From the NCBI GenBank assembly GCA_046483125.1, contig JAWODU010000067.1, positions 1 to 20,032 of the forward strand: a stretch of 20,032 nt of DNA, in the 5' to 3' direction. Of this stretch, positions 1 to 7,014 are shown in pieces. Below the pieces are notes generated by a model. It had not been told where the DNA came from, ran no database searches, and saw only the letters and a program-made list of their open reading frames with translations. The translations under genes were made by a program, and so were the position numbers. The stretch's first letter is position 1. Every line of letters starts with the position of its first letter. The DNA is from JAWODU01 sp046483125 (lineage in GTDB: Bacteria; Verrucomicrobiota; Kiritimatiellia; UBA8416; JAWODU01).

Positions 1-2
1 CG

Positions 3-182
3 TTTTTGGCCGAGGCGAGGGCTTCGTGTATCGAGAGCCTCGAAGAGCTCAACGAGGCTTTCGCAGTCTGGGTCCACCACGAGCACAACACCAAATTCCA
101 CAGGGAGATCGACATGACTCCCCTCGAATATTGGTCCGCGTATGTTGTTGAGGCAGATGATCCCGCAACTGTAGAAATAATA
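3..182 (+). pseudogene. Transposase/integrase C-terminal remnant (cut by window edge)
   Basis: The reading frame open from base 3 encodes a peptide resembling the end of the catalytic (rve/DDE) domain of integrase-type transposases: a helix of the form SLEELNEAFAVWV, then a His/Glu/Asn stretch and the typical MTPLEYW motif (about bases 114-137). The N-terminal part with the catalytic DDE residues lies outside the window. The frame stays open to 524, but from about base 180 onward it runs antisense to a beta-mannosidase fragment, so only the first ~55 residues look like transposase. The end given is therefore approximate. I could not assign an IS family and saw no terminal inverted repeat at the junction. 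It is most likely a decayed insertion, or a contig junction, that truncates the neighbouring glycosidase gene. Confidence 0.6.
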
Positions 183-500
183 TTAGCAGCAAGCTTCTTG
201 ATCGGGGGAGGCTTTGCGTCCGTTGACGTTGATTCTCGCCGCCGTGTCCAGACCCTCGCAGGTCAACAGCACGGAATCATGTTCAAAACTTTCGCCGGAA
301 ATATCGAAGCGCCGCCGGTAAATCCAGTCCTCCTCGTGCACCCATTGGACGGATTTTTCGTTGTCGCGGTAACAGGGATCCGGAATGACGCCGGCGGCAA
401 GGAGATCGGTGTGAACACAACCGGGCACGACCGCGCGTATCCACCTGCGGGCGCCCGCCTTTTTCAACTGCCACTCACCGCCGAGTTCTATCAAGCGCAT
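183..500 (-). pseudogene. GH2 beta-mannosidase, N-terminal fragment
   Basis: The 105-residue frame begins like the sugar-binding (jelly-roll) N-terminal domain of glycoside hydrolase family 2 beta-mannosidases: an ELGGEWQL strand, VPGCVHTDLLAAGVIPDP (about residues 25-42), a YRDNE..VQWV segment, DWIYRRRF, and LTCEGLDTAARINVNG (about residues 79-94). Intact members run to about 800 or more residues, and the acid/base and nucleophile glutamates lie far downstream, so this piece cannot be an active enzyme. Similarity stops around residue 95 (about base 215), and an unrelated tail ends at a stop codon at 183-185, beside the transposase remnant. The ATG at 500 has only a weak ribosome site. It lies 61 bases downstream of hflC on the same strand. 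Intact, it would remove terminal beta-mannose, complementing the GH38 gene upstream. Confidence 0.7.
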
Positions 501-561
501 AATATTTACCGTTCAGGGGAATGACCGCGTGGGAATACCGACGCGGCGGCGCTGTTCGGAC

Positions 562-1539
562 TTAGCGGTTCTCCCGCCGCAGTTCCGTAAGGTAACGGAG
601 ATAATCGGAGTCCGTACCAAGGAAAAGAGTCGTCTTTTCGGCCAGGGAGTCAACATAGCTCTCAAGCGAACGGTAGAAAGCGTAGAATTCCGGGTCGCGG
701 TTATACGCCTCGTTGTATATGCGCGTCGCGTCGGCGTCCGCCCTGCCGCGTATAACTTCCGCTTTCCTCTTTGCCTCGGAGGTAATATCCGTCAGTTCTT
801 CCTGCATTCTGCCGCTGATTTCGGCGCTCTGGCCGTGGCCTTCGGATCTATACCGTTCGGCAATTCTCTTGCGTTCGGAAATCATGCGATTGAAAACCTG
901 CCGCTGGACGGACGGAATGTAATTGATCCGTTTGATTCTGACGTCTCTTAACTCTATACCGAAACTCGGCATTATTTTCCGTGCCTCTTCCAGTATGGAA
1001 TCGACGAGCTGTCCCCTGCCCATTTGAACTTCTTTGGTAAGCGCTTCACGCCTTTCGGTTTCCACCTGCCCGACCTCTTCCATGTCCTCAATGTCGGCCT
1101 GCCATCCCTTGGAACGCACTATTTCAGTGACCTCGGTGCTCGAAACCTTGTCGCGCACGACAGAGTCTATTATGTCGTCCAGCCTGGACTGGGCACCCGT
1201 TTCGTTCTTAACGCTCTTGAGAAACAGGAGCGGGTCCGAGATTCTCCATCGCGCCGTGGTATCCACGGATATGAATTCCCTGCCAAGCGTTGGAACCTGG
1301 TTCGGATCTCCGTCCCACGTCAGCAGGCGTTTTTCGAACAGGCGCACTTCCTGGATAAAAGGTTTCTTGAAATGCAGGCCGGGTTCGGTTACCGGATCGC
1401 CCACCGACGCGCCGAACTGGAGAATAACCGCCTGTTCCGCTTCGTCAAGCTTGTACGTGGAAGCGAAAACCACAATGGCCGCCAGAACAACTATTACAGC
1501 CGCTACTATGCCGCCGGTGCTTTTACCGCCGTTTGTCAT
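562..1539 (-). CDS. hflC: HflC, band 7/SPFH membrane protease modulator
   Basis: This 325-residue protein has one N-terminal membrane anchor (about residues 10-28, GIVAAVIVVLAAIVVFAST) followed by a band 7/SPFH domain starting at YKLDEAEQAVILQFG and continuing through LHFKKPFIQEVRLFEKRLLTWDG, as in HflC. A charged, coiled region (about residues 205-265, rich in Arg, Glu and Ala) leads to the typical end YRSLESYVDSL...LGTDSDYLRYL. In known systems HflC pairs with HflK in large periplasm-facing membrane cages that restrain the FtsH protease; no ftsH is in this window. It starts 3 bases after hflK ends, with a GGGGGAG ribosome site upstream, so the two are surely co-transcribed. Length and order (K then C) are normal. 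The identification rests on sequence pattern and on the pairing. Confidence 0.92.
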   Translation of the reverse strand: MTNGGKSTGGIVAAVIVVLAAIVVFASTYKLDEAEQAVILQFGASVGDPVTEPGLHFKKPFIQEVRLFEKRLLTWDGDPNQVPTLGREFISVDTTARWRISDPLLFLKSVKNETGAQSRLDDIIDSVVRDKVSSTEVTEIVRSKGWQADIEDMEEVGQVETERREALTKEVQMGRGQLVDSILEEARKIMPSFGIELRDVRIKRINYIPSVQRQVFNRMISERKRIAERYRSEGHGQSAEISGRMQEELTDITSEAKRKAEVIRGRADADATRIYNEAYNRDPEFYAFYRSLESYVDSLAEKTTLFLGTDSDYLRYLTELRRENR

Positions 1540-1542
1540 CGG

Positions 1543-2526
1543 TTACTTCTCCCCCGGAATGTTTATCAGAGGAATGGGAGTCACCTGGCCTTCTTCCACG
1601 ACATAAACACGGTCAACCTGTGAAATCACCTTGTCCATGGTTTCTATGTAGAGCCGCCGGCGCGTAACGTCCCGCGCCTGGGTGTACTCCTCGAGTATCG
1701 CCGAAAACCTCGACGCCTGGCCCTTTGCGGCGTTTACGCGGTTGGTGGCGTAAGCCTGGGCCTCGGACACGATTTCCATGGCTTCACCTCTGGCCTTCGG
1801 CACTTCCTTGTTCCTCTGTCTTTCGGCTTCGTTGATCAGTCTTTCCTTTTCCTGCCGGGCTTCGTTAACCTCGTTGTAGGCCGGCTTGACCGGGTCCGGA
1901 GCGGTTACGTCCTGCAGTTTTACGGCCGTGACGTGGACCCCCATGTCGTAGGCATCGAGAATTTTCTGCATTTCTTCACGGCAAAGCGCCGCTACCTCCA
2001 CTCTGCCCACCGTAAGCACGTCACTGCCGATCCTGTTGCCTACCACGCGCCTCATTACGGCTTCGGAAACGTCCCTGATGGCCTCTTCACGGCGCCTCAC
2101 CTTATGCAGGAACTTGTTCGGATCCCTGATACGGTACTGCACCACCCACTCCACGTCGATCACGTTGAGATCGCCGGTGAGCATGAGGGATTCTTTCTTG
2201 TGAAACTCCGTCTTCGCGTAGCGGGTGCGCCGGCCGGCTTCGCGGGTGCGAAAACCGAATTCCTCTTTCAGGACTCTTTCCGTCAGAACGCGGCGAACCT
2301 GGTCAATGCCGAACGGCAGTTTGCCGTGAAGGCCGGAATCCCGTATAGCCACCACTTTCCCGAAACGCTTGACCACCGCTTTTTCATCCGGTCCCACTTT
2401 GTACAAAGAAGTCAGCGCGGCAATGACAACCAGGCCCAGGATTACAATCCAGGCAAGGTGAGGACGTAACTTCCTGATTTCCGGCGGAATCCGGAATTCC
2501 ATATCGTTGCCGAACCCGTTGGGCAT
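1543..2526 (-). CDS. hflK: HflK, band 7/SPFH membrane protease modulator
   Basis: This 327-residue protein has a short cytoplasmic N-terminus, one membrane helix (about residues 24-42, HLAWIVILGLVVIAALTSL) and a band 7/SPFH domain beginning YKVGPDEKAVVKRFGKVV. Family signatures include LMLTGDLNVIDVEWVVQYRIRDP, a GRVEVAALCREEMQKILDAYDMGV segment, VKLQDVTAPDPVKPAYNEVNEARQEKERLINEAE, and the C-terminal RRRLYIETMDKVI typical of HflK. It lacks the long Gly/Gln-rich N-terminal extension of E. coli HflK, as many HflK proteins outside the proteobacteria do. It forms the complex with HflC that modulates FtsH-dependent turnover of membrane proteins. The ATG at 2526 is preceded by a strong Shine-Dalgarno sequence (AGAAGGAG), which settles the start. 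hflC follows after 3 bases. Confidence 0.93.
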   Translation of the reverse strand: MPNGFGNDMEFRIPPEIRKLRPHLAWIVILGLVVIAALTSLYKVGPDEKAVVKRFGKVVAIRDSGLHGKLPFGIDQVRRVLTERVLKEEFGFRTREAGRRTRYAKTEFHKKESLMLTGDLNVIDVEWVVQYRIRDPNKFLHKVRRREEAIRDVSEAVMRRVVGNRIGSDVLTVGRVEVAALCREEMQKILDAYDMGVHVTAVKLQDVTAPDPVKPAYNEVNEARQEKERLINEAERQRNKEVPKARGEAMEIVSEAQAYATNRVNAAKGQASRFSAILEEYTQARDVTRRRLYIETMDKVISQVDRVYVVEEGQVTPIPLINIPGEK

Positions 2527-2535
2527 ATGCTTTAA

Positions 2536-2543
2536 CTCCTTCT
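2536..2543 (-). promoter_or_regulatory. hflK ribosome binding site
   Basis: Read on the minus strand the bases are AGAAGGAG, a near-perfect Shine-Dalgarno sequence 9 bases before the hflK ATG. It is among the strongest ribosome sites in the window and fixes the start of the hflKC unit. Confidence 0.8.
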
Positions 2544-2552
2544 GTTAGACGC

Positions 2553-2581
2553 ACTATGTACGCCGGCGGGCCGCGATGCAA
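2553..2581 (-). promoter_or_regulatory. Possible sigma-70-type promoter for hflKC
   Basis: On the minus strand TTGCAT (2576-2581) and CATAGT (2553-2558) are separated by 17 bases, placing transcription just ahead of the hflK ribosome site. The match to consensus is partial (3/6 and 4/6). It lies in the 70-base gap after the GH38 stop codon. Inference only. Confidence 0.3.
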
Positions 2582-2596
2582 CACTTTTTTACGTTA

Positions 2597-5227
2597 TTAA
2601 CGTGAAAACTTCACAACAACCGTCGCGATCTCTCTTCTGGACAGCGGTATGGACAGAAAACACCCGTCATGGGCGGCCTCGTCCAGGAGCGTCTCATCCA
2701 GTCTGGCGAATCGCGCCGATTCGATTTCGCGGCAGAACTCCAGACGGGCCGTTGTTTTCCGCTTACCCATGTGCCATAACCTGACAACCAGCCCCCTGCC
2801 CGACTCCGCGGGCTTGACCGCCGAAAGGGCGGCGGACCTGCAGTGAACCTTCAGCCAGCTTCTCACCGGGGGGATGCGTTTGCCGTGTCTGGTGTTTTCA
2901 GCTTCGCTTACAATGGGAACTGCCGCACAGGCGGCCGGAACAGTGTAATCAAGGGCGCTCCTGACCGCTCCCGGACCAACCGGGTCCCCGTCGCAGGGCT
3001 GAAAAGCGTATTCAAAAGTGTACTGTCCCGGACATTGGGCTCCGGGCGTGCGGAAATGCGGTCCGCAATAGGTCCTCCGCGTAACCAGATCCCCGCGCGA
3101 CAGCCATTCCACGCACCTGAGAAGCGTCAGGGCCAGAGTCACGCCTCTTTTGTCCTTAACGGCCTCGTACTCCGGCAATCCCTTTGAGACCAGGAGGACC
3201 CCGCGCTTCCCGGAACCGACCGCAACGAATTCATCCATGTGATGCGTCCCCGGTGCAGACTGACTGTGCGTCAGCGTGCCCTTTGTCAAATCCGCCGGTC
3301 TTTCCACGATGTCAAAATGGCTGGACGCCCGAACGGTCCGCGAGCGCAATCCCGTCGGGAAAAGGGCCCTCAGACGATGGTCCAGTGCCCTGTTGCGCAC
3401 CCTGGTGGTAAATTCCACGCGCCGTTCGCCGGCCTTCAGCCGGACCGTTACTTCAACCGGCACGCTGACCGTCCGGCTGGAGCGGGCCGTTCCTTCCCTG
3501 TTGACCGAACGCGGAATAACGAAAGAAAAGGCGGCGCGGACTTCGGCATGCCCCGGAGCGACCCCGGCCCCGTAAACTCTCCCGCGCGACCTGCTGGAAT
3601 AGACGGTCCTGGAATTACTTTTTAACGGAGAGTAATCGTATTCGTCGCCTACGTCTTCGGTATTTTCAAGCGTGTTCAGCCCGCGATATTGCCGCCCCGT
3701 TTTCTTGTCGGTCAGCTCGACCGTTCCACAGGGCGCGATTTTAACCCTGAGCATGCTGTTCTCAATAACGCGTCCGGACGCCTTCAGTTCAGACGGCGGT
3801 TCCGCACCCCTACCTTTTTCCAGCAGGTAAACCGCGTAACCGGCCGGCGGCATTTTTGAATCGTAAAAGGTTATTTCTCCGTTCTTGACGCTCATCGGAA
3901 CAACAGGTCCGTCGGCCCGCCTGAGTCTCATTGCGGAGTATTTCCCGGGCGGAATCCCTTCGGGAATGTCGGCCTTCATTTCAACACCCCGGCGGCGCGG
4001 CGCCGGGTTGAACGCCAGAATCCTTACGGCGCAGTCCCGGGAAACGTCCGGTCCGATCATTTCGGACAGCCTGTTAAGGGCAACGTTTATCAGCTCCGAG
4101 GAAAGCTCGCGGACGTGCCTGAATCTCAACCGGTTGTCCTCGTGCACCGCATCCACCGAACAGCCGCATATATCGTCGTGGCAGTGGTTCTTCAGCAGTT
4201 CTTTCCACGCGTACCTGATGAGAGGCGCCGGCCGTCTTACCCCTTCGGCGCCGAGGTATCCGTAAAGCGGTTCCACGATCTGTTCCAGTGTTCTTTGACA
4301 AGCGAAGTTTTCCTGCTTGATCCACATTCGGGCGCTGTAAACACTCCACAGAATATCCATTTTCCACCCGGCGTGAAGTTCGCCGCTGTAAACCGGAAAA
4401 TCGCCGCCTCTTTTCCGCAGATCACGCACGTAGTCTTCGTAGGTGCCCTGCCGGAACACCACGTCGCCGAAGCGCCTGTTGGCTTCCGCGATCAGGGAAG
4501 TAACGGAAGGCTGAGCAGGTTCATGGTCGAATCCGTTGCTTAACAGGACCACGTCCGCGTTCAAATGTTCTCTTTTCATCGTGCGGATAACGCCGGAGGC
4601 CTGCGACATGGCCGCATCCACGTCCGGAGCGCTGTCCATCGGCAGGCCGTGCGCTATACCCCATCTTCTCAGGTTGCCGTAATGCGGCACCTGTCTTGTC
4701 GCCAGCACCTCGGAACCGTCGGGCCCGCGCCAGCGGAACACTATTCCTTTCCGGCCGATTTCAGGCACACAGCCCCTTGAAAATATCAACGATCTTAAAC
4801 CGAACCCGTTAAGAATGGCCGGTAACATAGAGGGAAACCCGAAAGGATCCGGGACATGACCGGCCATCATCGCCCCGCCGAATCGCCGGGCCGTGTCTAT
4901 GCCGAACATCAGGTTGCGTATAAGCGCCTCGCCGGAAGCCAGGTACATGTCGGGCAGTACGTACCACGGGCCCGCGGCCAGCCGGCCCGCCTTGATTTCG
5001 CGCCGGATGTCTTCGCTCCGCTCCGGACGGATCGCGGCGTAATCATCGAGTACCACGCTCTGGCCGTCGATTGTAAACGCCTTGTAAGCGGGGTCCTTCT
5101 TCATTATATCCAGGACACCGTCCACGAGGTCAATCAGCCGCGCGCGGAAAACTTCAAAAGGCAACCACCATGCCCGGTCCCAGTGCGTAGTCGGCACTAC
5201 CCAGGCTGTGAGTTTTCGCTTTTTCAT
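2597..5227 (-). CDS. GH38 alpha-mannosidase
   Basis: This 876-residue protein has the layout of glycoside hydrolase family 38. An N-terminal catalytic domain opens with the zinc motif HWD (H15, D17). The conserved PDPFGF motif carries the presumed nucleophile Asp127, and NHCHDDICGCSVDAVHEDN (about residues 347-365) supplies the second zinc ligands. A three-helix middle region follows (about residues 280-400), then a long beta-rich C-terminal domain. No signal peptide is visible, so a cytoplasmic enzyme acting on imported mannose oligosaccharides is likely. Members cleave alpha-1,2/1,3/1,6-linked mannose, or 2-O-mannosylglycerate in the MngB group; the exact substrate cannot be read from sequence. 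The ATG at 5227 has no clear Shine-Dalgarno sequence. It lies 34 bases after the DUF4416 gene and 70 bases before hflK, and a truncated GH2 beta-mannosidase sits beyond hflC. Confidence 0.92.
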   Translation of the reverse strand: MKKRKLTAWVVPTTHWDRAWWLPFEVFRARLIDLVDGVLDIMKKDPAYKAFTIDGQSVVLDDYAAIRPERSEDIRREIKAGRLAAGPWYVLPDMYLASGEALIRNLMFGIDTARRFGGAMMAGHVPDPFGFPSMLPAILNGFGLRSLIFSRGCVPEIGRKGIVFRWRGPDGSEVLATRQVPHYGNLRRWGIAHGLPMDSAPDVDAAMSQASGVIRTMKREHLNADVVLLSNGFDHEPAQPSVTSLIAEANRRFGDVVFRQGTYEDYVRDLRKRGGDFPVYSGELHAGWKMDILWSVYSARMWIKQENFACQRTLEQIVEPLYGYLGAEGVRRPAPLIRYAWKELLKNHCHDDICGCSVDAVHEDNRLRFRHVRELSSELINVALNRLSEMIGPDVSRDCAVRILAFNPAPRRRGVEMKADIPEGIPPGKYSAMRLRRADGPVVPMSVKNGEITFYDSKMPPAGYAVYLLEKGRGAEPPSELKASGRVIENSMLRVKIAPCGTVELTDKKTGRQYRGLNTLENTEDVGDEYDYSPLKSNSRTVYSSRSRGRVYGAGVAPGHAEVRAAFSFVIPRSVNREGTARSSRTVSVPVEVTVRLKAGERRVEFTTRVRNRALDHRLRALFPTGLRSRTVRASSHFDIVERPADLTKGTLTHSQSAPGTHHMDEFVAVGSGKRGVLLVSKGLPEYEAVKDKRGVTLALTLLRCVEWLSRGDLVTRRTYCGPHFRTPGAQCPGQYTFEYAFQPCDGDPVGPGAVRSALDYTVPAACAAVPIVSEAENTRHGKRIPPVRSWLKVHCRSAALSAVKPAESGRGLVVRLWHMGKRKTTARLEFCREIESARFARLDETLLDEAAHDGCFLSIPLSRREIATVVVKFSR

Positions 5228-5236
5228 GGGGTGAGG

Positions 5237-5265
5237 TTCTTAACATCGCGAAGGAACAGTGTCAA
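5237..5265 (-). promoter_or_regulatory. Possible promoter for the GH38 gene
   Basis: On the minus strand a perfect TTGACA (5260-5265) stands 17 bases from TAAGAA (5237-5242), a weak -10 element. The -35 box overlaps the stop codon of the upstream DUF4416 gene. Transcription would begin around 5230, only a few bases before the GH38 ATG, which fits the lack of a ribosome site there and suggests a leaderless message. Inference from spacing and pattern. Confidence 0.3.
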
Positions 5266-5837
5266 GCGCCGGGCGGAGCCCTGCGGGCGCCTGCGCCCCG
5301 CCGTTTATCCGTTTCCGAAACCAGGCGTTGTCTTACCTCGTCGAAGAAAGCCTTATACTTCCCGGAGCGGTAATCCGGATAAGTCCACTCAAACGGCGTC
5401 CATAGCCCTTTTCTGTAGCGCAGTGTTACCTCGCCGTATATCCCGCGGCCCAGGTATATCCGGTGGTACTGGTCCTTTGTGGTCGCAAGCACGATTTTGC
5501 CTAACCCGAGATAGCCGGGGTCAAGGTTCACGCGTCGTTTCACAACGCCGCCCTCACTCGCGGACAGGCGCTCCTCCAGCCCGTTGGCTGTTACCTTGGT
5601 CTCCGCAAGCTCCGCCGGATCGACCCACCCCCTGAAAGACACGAACGTCCTGAGCAGATTGGGTCCCATTTCCTCTTTGTAGTAATCAGTGTCGTCAAAC
5701 ACAAAAGGACCGCCGCTTGTCTCGACGGGGCCGAAGGTGCTTTCCAGCAGAGCGCGGGCCTCGCCCATTATGGCATCGCTTTCTCCGATAATGCCGCAGA
5801 AGAGCTTTACCGGCCGTACCGCGTTGATCCGTCCCAC
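5262..5837 (-). CDS. DUF4416 family protein
   Basis: This 191-residue soluble protein matches what I recall of the DUF4416 family: an N-terminal PVKLFCGIIGE segment, then FGPVETSGGPFVFDDTDYY, LLRTFVSFRG, RVNLDPGYLGLGKIVLATTKD, and RIYLGRGIYGEVTLRYR...FEWTYPDYRS. The family has no established function; it is found in anaerobic and environmental bacteria. The conserved 'NLDPGYL' and 'YPDYRS' motifs and the length are normal. The start is a GTG at 5837, supported by GGAGG upstream, 3 bases after the stop codon of the QueG-like gene, so it is the last gene of a three-gene operon. No membrane segment or signal peptide is visible. The last ten or so residues are Arg/Ala/Pro-rich and probably unstructured. 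Confidence 0.75.
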   Translation of the reverse strand: MGRINAVRPVKLFCGIIGESDAIMGEARALLESTFGPVETSGGPFVFDDTDYYKEEMGPNLLRTFVSFRGWVDPAELAETKVTANGLEERLSASEGGVVKRRVNLDPGYLGLGKIVLATTKDQYHRIYLGRGIYGEVTLRYRKGLWTPFEWTYPDYRSGKYKAFFDEVRQRLVSETDKRRGAGARRAPPGA

Positions 5838-5840
5838 CTT

Positions 5841-6521
5841 TCAATCCTCCATGCCCGAGCAGGCCTTAATGCAGACTCCGCACACGTGCTGTCCTATGAA
5901 GGGCAGTCTGGTAAACTCCGAAAGCTGTCGGTAACAGGCCTCAAGGTCAAACTCTTCTTTCCGCTCCTTAACGGCCCCGGCGGGGCAAGCAGAGATGCAC
6001 GCCCGGCACGATCCGCAATCTCCCCGGTGCGGGCTGTCCGGCTCCACAGGCGCGTCGGTAAGAACTGAAACATAGCGCATCTGCGCTCCGTAGCGCGGGT
6101 GGACCACAAGCCCGTGCCTCCCTATAAACCCTATCCCCGCCGCGTGAGCAAGAAGCCTGTGCGACACGTGGCCGGTCATCGGGTTACGGCTTATTGTCTG
6201 GCTCGCCGGAATCGCGAGGGACTCGAAATCCTTGTCCTGAAGATAATCCCCAACCGCCAGCGCTATCCTGTCGAGCTGGTAGTTTACCTGCCTGTAATGC
6301 TGGAAATAAAGGGGCGTCGGAGCGTCAACAATATCCCTGAGGACGGCTTTCTGGAGTCTGAAGCCGAAAACCAGCGCCCGGCTGTAATCCCCGGGAACGC
6401 GTTTCAGCAACTCCGGGTGTTTTACCTTCAGCGCCTCCAGGTCCGCGACCCCGAAGGCCTTGCTCCTCATCCCGGAACCGATTGACTCAACTTCTGCCCT
6501 TAATGCGCGCAGGTCCGCCAT
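5841..6521 (-). CDS. QueG-like double [4Fe-4S] protein
   Basis: This 226-residue protein resembles epoxyqueuosine reductase-like (DUF1730 plus ferredoxin) proteins. An alpha/beta N-terminal domain leads to the hallmark GIGFIGRHGLVVHPRYG (about residues 129-145). A ferredoxin-type cluster site CGSCRACISACP (C169, C172, C175, C179) follows, then a second set (C214, C217, C221, probably with C196). E. coli QueG is about 379 residues with C-terminal HEAT-like repeats. Those are absent here, and I see no DYH motif carrying the proposed catalytic Asp. It is therefore more likely a paralogous iron-sulfur redox protein than true QueG, although queA lies two genes upstream. Its ATG overlaps the stop codon of the T2SSF gene by one base (TGATG), which indicates translational coupling; the DUF4416 gene follows after 3 bases. 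Confidence 0.78.
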   Translation of the reverse strand: MADLRALRAEVESIGSGMRSKAFGVADLEALKVKHPELLKRVPGDYSRALVFGFRLQKAVLRDIVDAPTPLYFQHYRQVNYQLDRIALAVGDYLQDKDFESLAIPASQTISRNPMTGHVSHRLLAHAAGIGFIGRHGLVVHPRYGAQMRYVSVLTDAPVEPDSPHRGDCGSCRACISACPAGAVKERKEEFDLEACYRQLSEFTRLPFIGQHVCGVCIKACSGMED

Positions 6522-6838
6522 CAGTCAAAGGTGCCCTCCTCGAGTCCGTCCGCTATCTCGGCCAGGATCTCGTCCCAGGCTCCCGACATCTCGGCCGCCT
6601 TGAGAAGTTCGACGACAGAGGGAGAAAACAGAGCCTTGTGCACGGCAAAGGCTTCGCTAATGCCTTTCCCCTCGCCTATATCGCCTGTTACCCTTGCCAG
6701 CGCGTCCCTTACCGCGGGATTCTTTTCTTCGGCTCTTACCACTTCCAGCGCTTTGAGCACTGGTACACGGCCGCGCGTCAGGCGCAGTACCTTGCGCCAC
6801 AACCGCGCCATCGCAACCTGTTTCTCCGAACCCTTCAT
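6521..6838 (-). CDS. Stand-alone T2SSF cytoplasmic domain protein
   Basis: This 105-residue protein matches the soluble helical part of the T2SSF domain (GspF/PilC family): a start like 'LWRKVLRLTRGRVPVLKALEVV', then NPAVRDALARVTGDIGEGKGISEAFAVHKALFSPSVVELLKAAEMSGAWDEILAEIADGLE. Usual GspF/PilC proteins are about 400 residues with two such domains and three membrane helices. This one has a single domain and no hydrophobic span at all, so it should be cytoplasmic. In full-size PilC the cytoplasmic domain contacts the PilB/PilT motor ATPases, three of which are encoded at 10037-14620 on the same strand. The ATG at 6838 has GAGG close upstream. It is the first gene of the T2SSF / QueG-like / DUF4416 operon. 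It could be a remnant of pilC, but its coupling to the next gene argues for a retained role. Confidence 0.7.
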   Translation of the reverse strand: MKGSEKQVAMARLWRKVLRLTRGRVPVLKALEVVRAEEKNPAVRDALARVTGDIGEGKGISEAFAVHKALFSPSVVELLKAAEMSGAWDEILAEIADGLEEGTFD

Positions 6839-6880
6839 GTCCTCAACTCTTCCTTAAGACGGCCTTCGGCCGCAACCAAA

Positions 6881-6908
6881 GTCGTTAGGCGTTAGTCGCC
6901 AGGCGTTA
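6881..6908 (+). repeat. 14-bp tandem repeat, two copies
   Basis: GTCGTTAGGCGTTA (6881-6894) is followed directly by GTCGCCAGGCGTTA (6895-6908), 12 of 14 identical. It lies in the 176-base gap between queA and the T2SSF gene. That gap also holds a small CGGCC-TTC-GGCCG hairpin (6860-6872, no T-run) and one copy of the 39-bp repeat. Confidence 0.75.
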
Positions 6909-6945
6909 GCGGTACGTTCACTACCAACGAGTTGCATCGAATCTT

Positions 6946-6984
6946 CTACGCAAAACGCACAGAACCCACCGGTTCAGACTCTAA
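6946..6984 (+). repeat. 39-bp direct repeat flanking queA, copy 1
   Basis: This stretch matches 8192-8230 at 31 of 39 positions without gaps; the best block is the last 29 bases (24 of 29), ending TCAGACTCTAA. It lies 31 bases past the queA stop codon, between queA and the T2SSF gene. Same orientation as copy 2. Confidence 0.65.
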
Positions 6985-7014
6985 GTACACGATTCATGCG
7001 TTCGTCCGCACAAG

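Noticed and set aside
2591..2603. ACGTTA-T-TAACGT palindrome at the GH38 stop codon as a terminator
   Set aside because: The one-base loop cannot form a hairpin, and on the transcribed strand it is followed by A residues, not U. It could at most be a small protein site.
6860..6872. CGGCC-TTC-GGCCG hairpin as a terminator after queA
   Set aside because: Only a 5-bp stem and no T-run on either strand.
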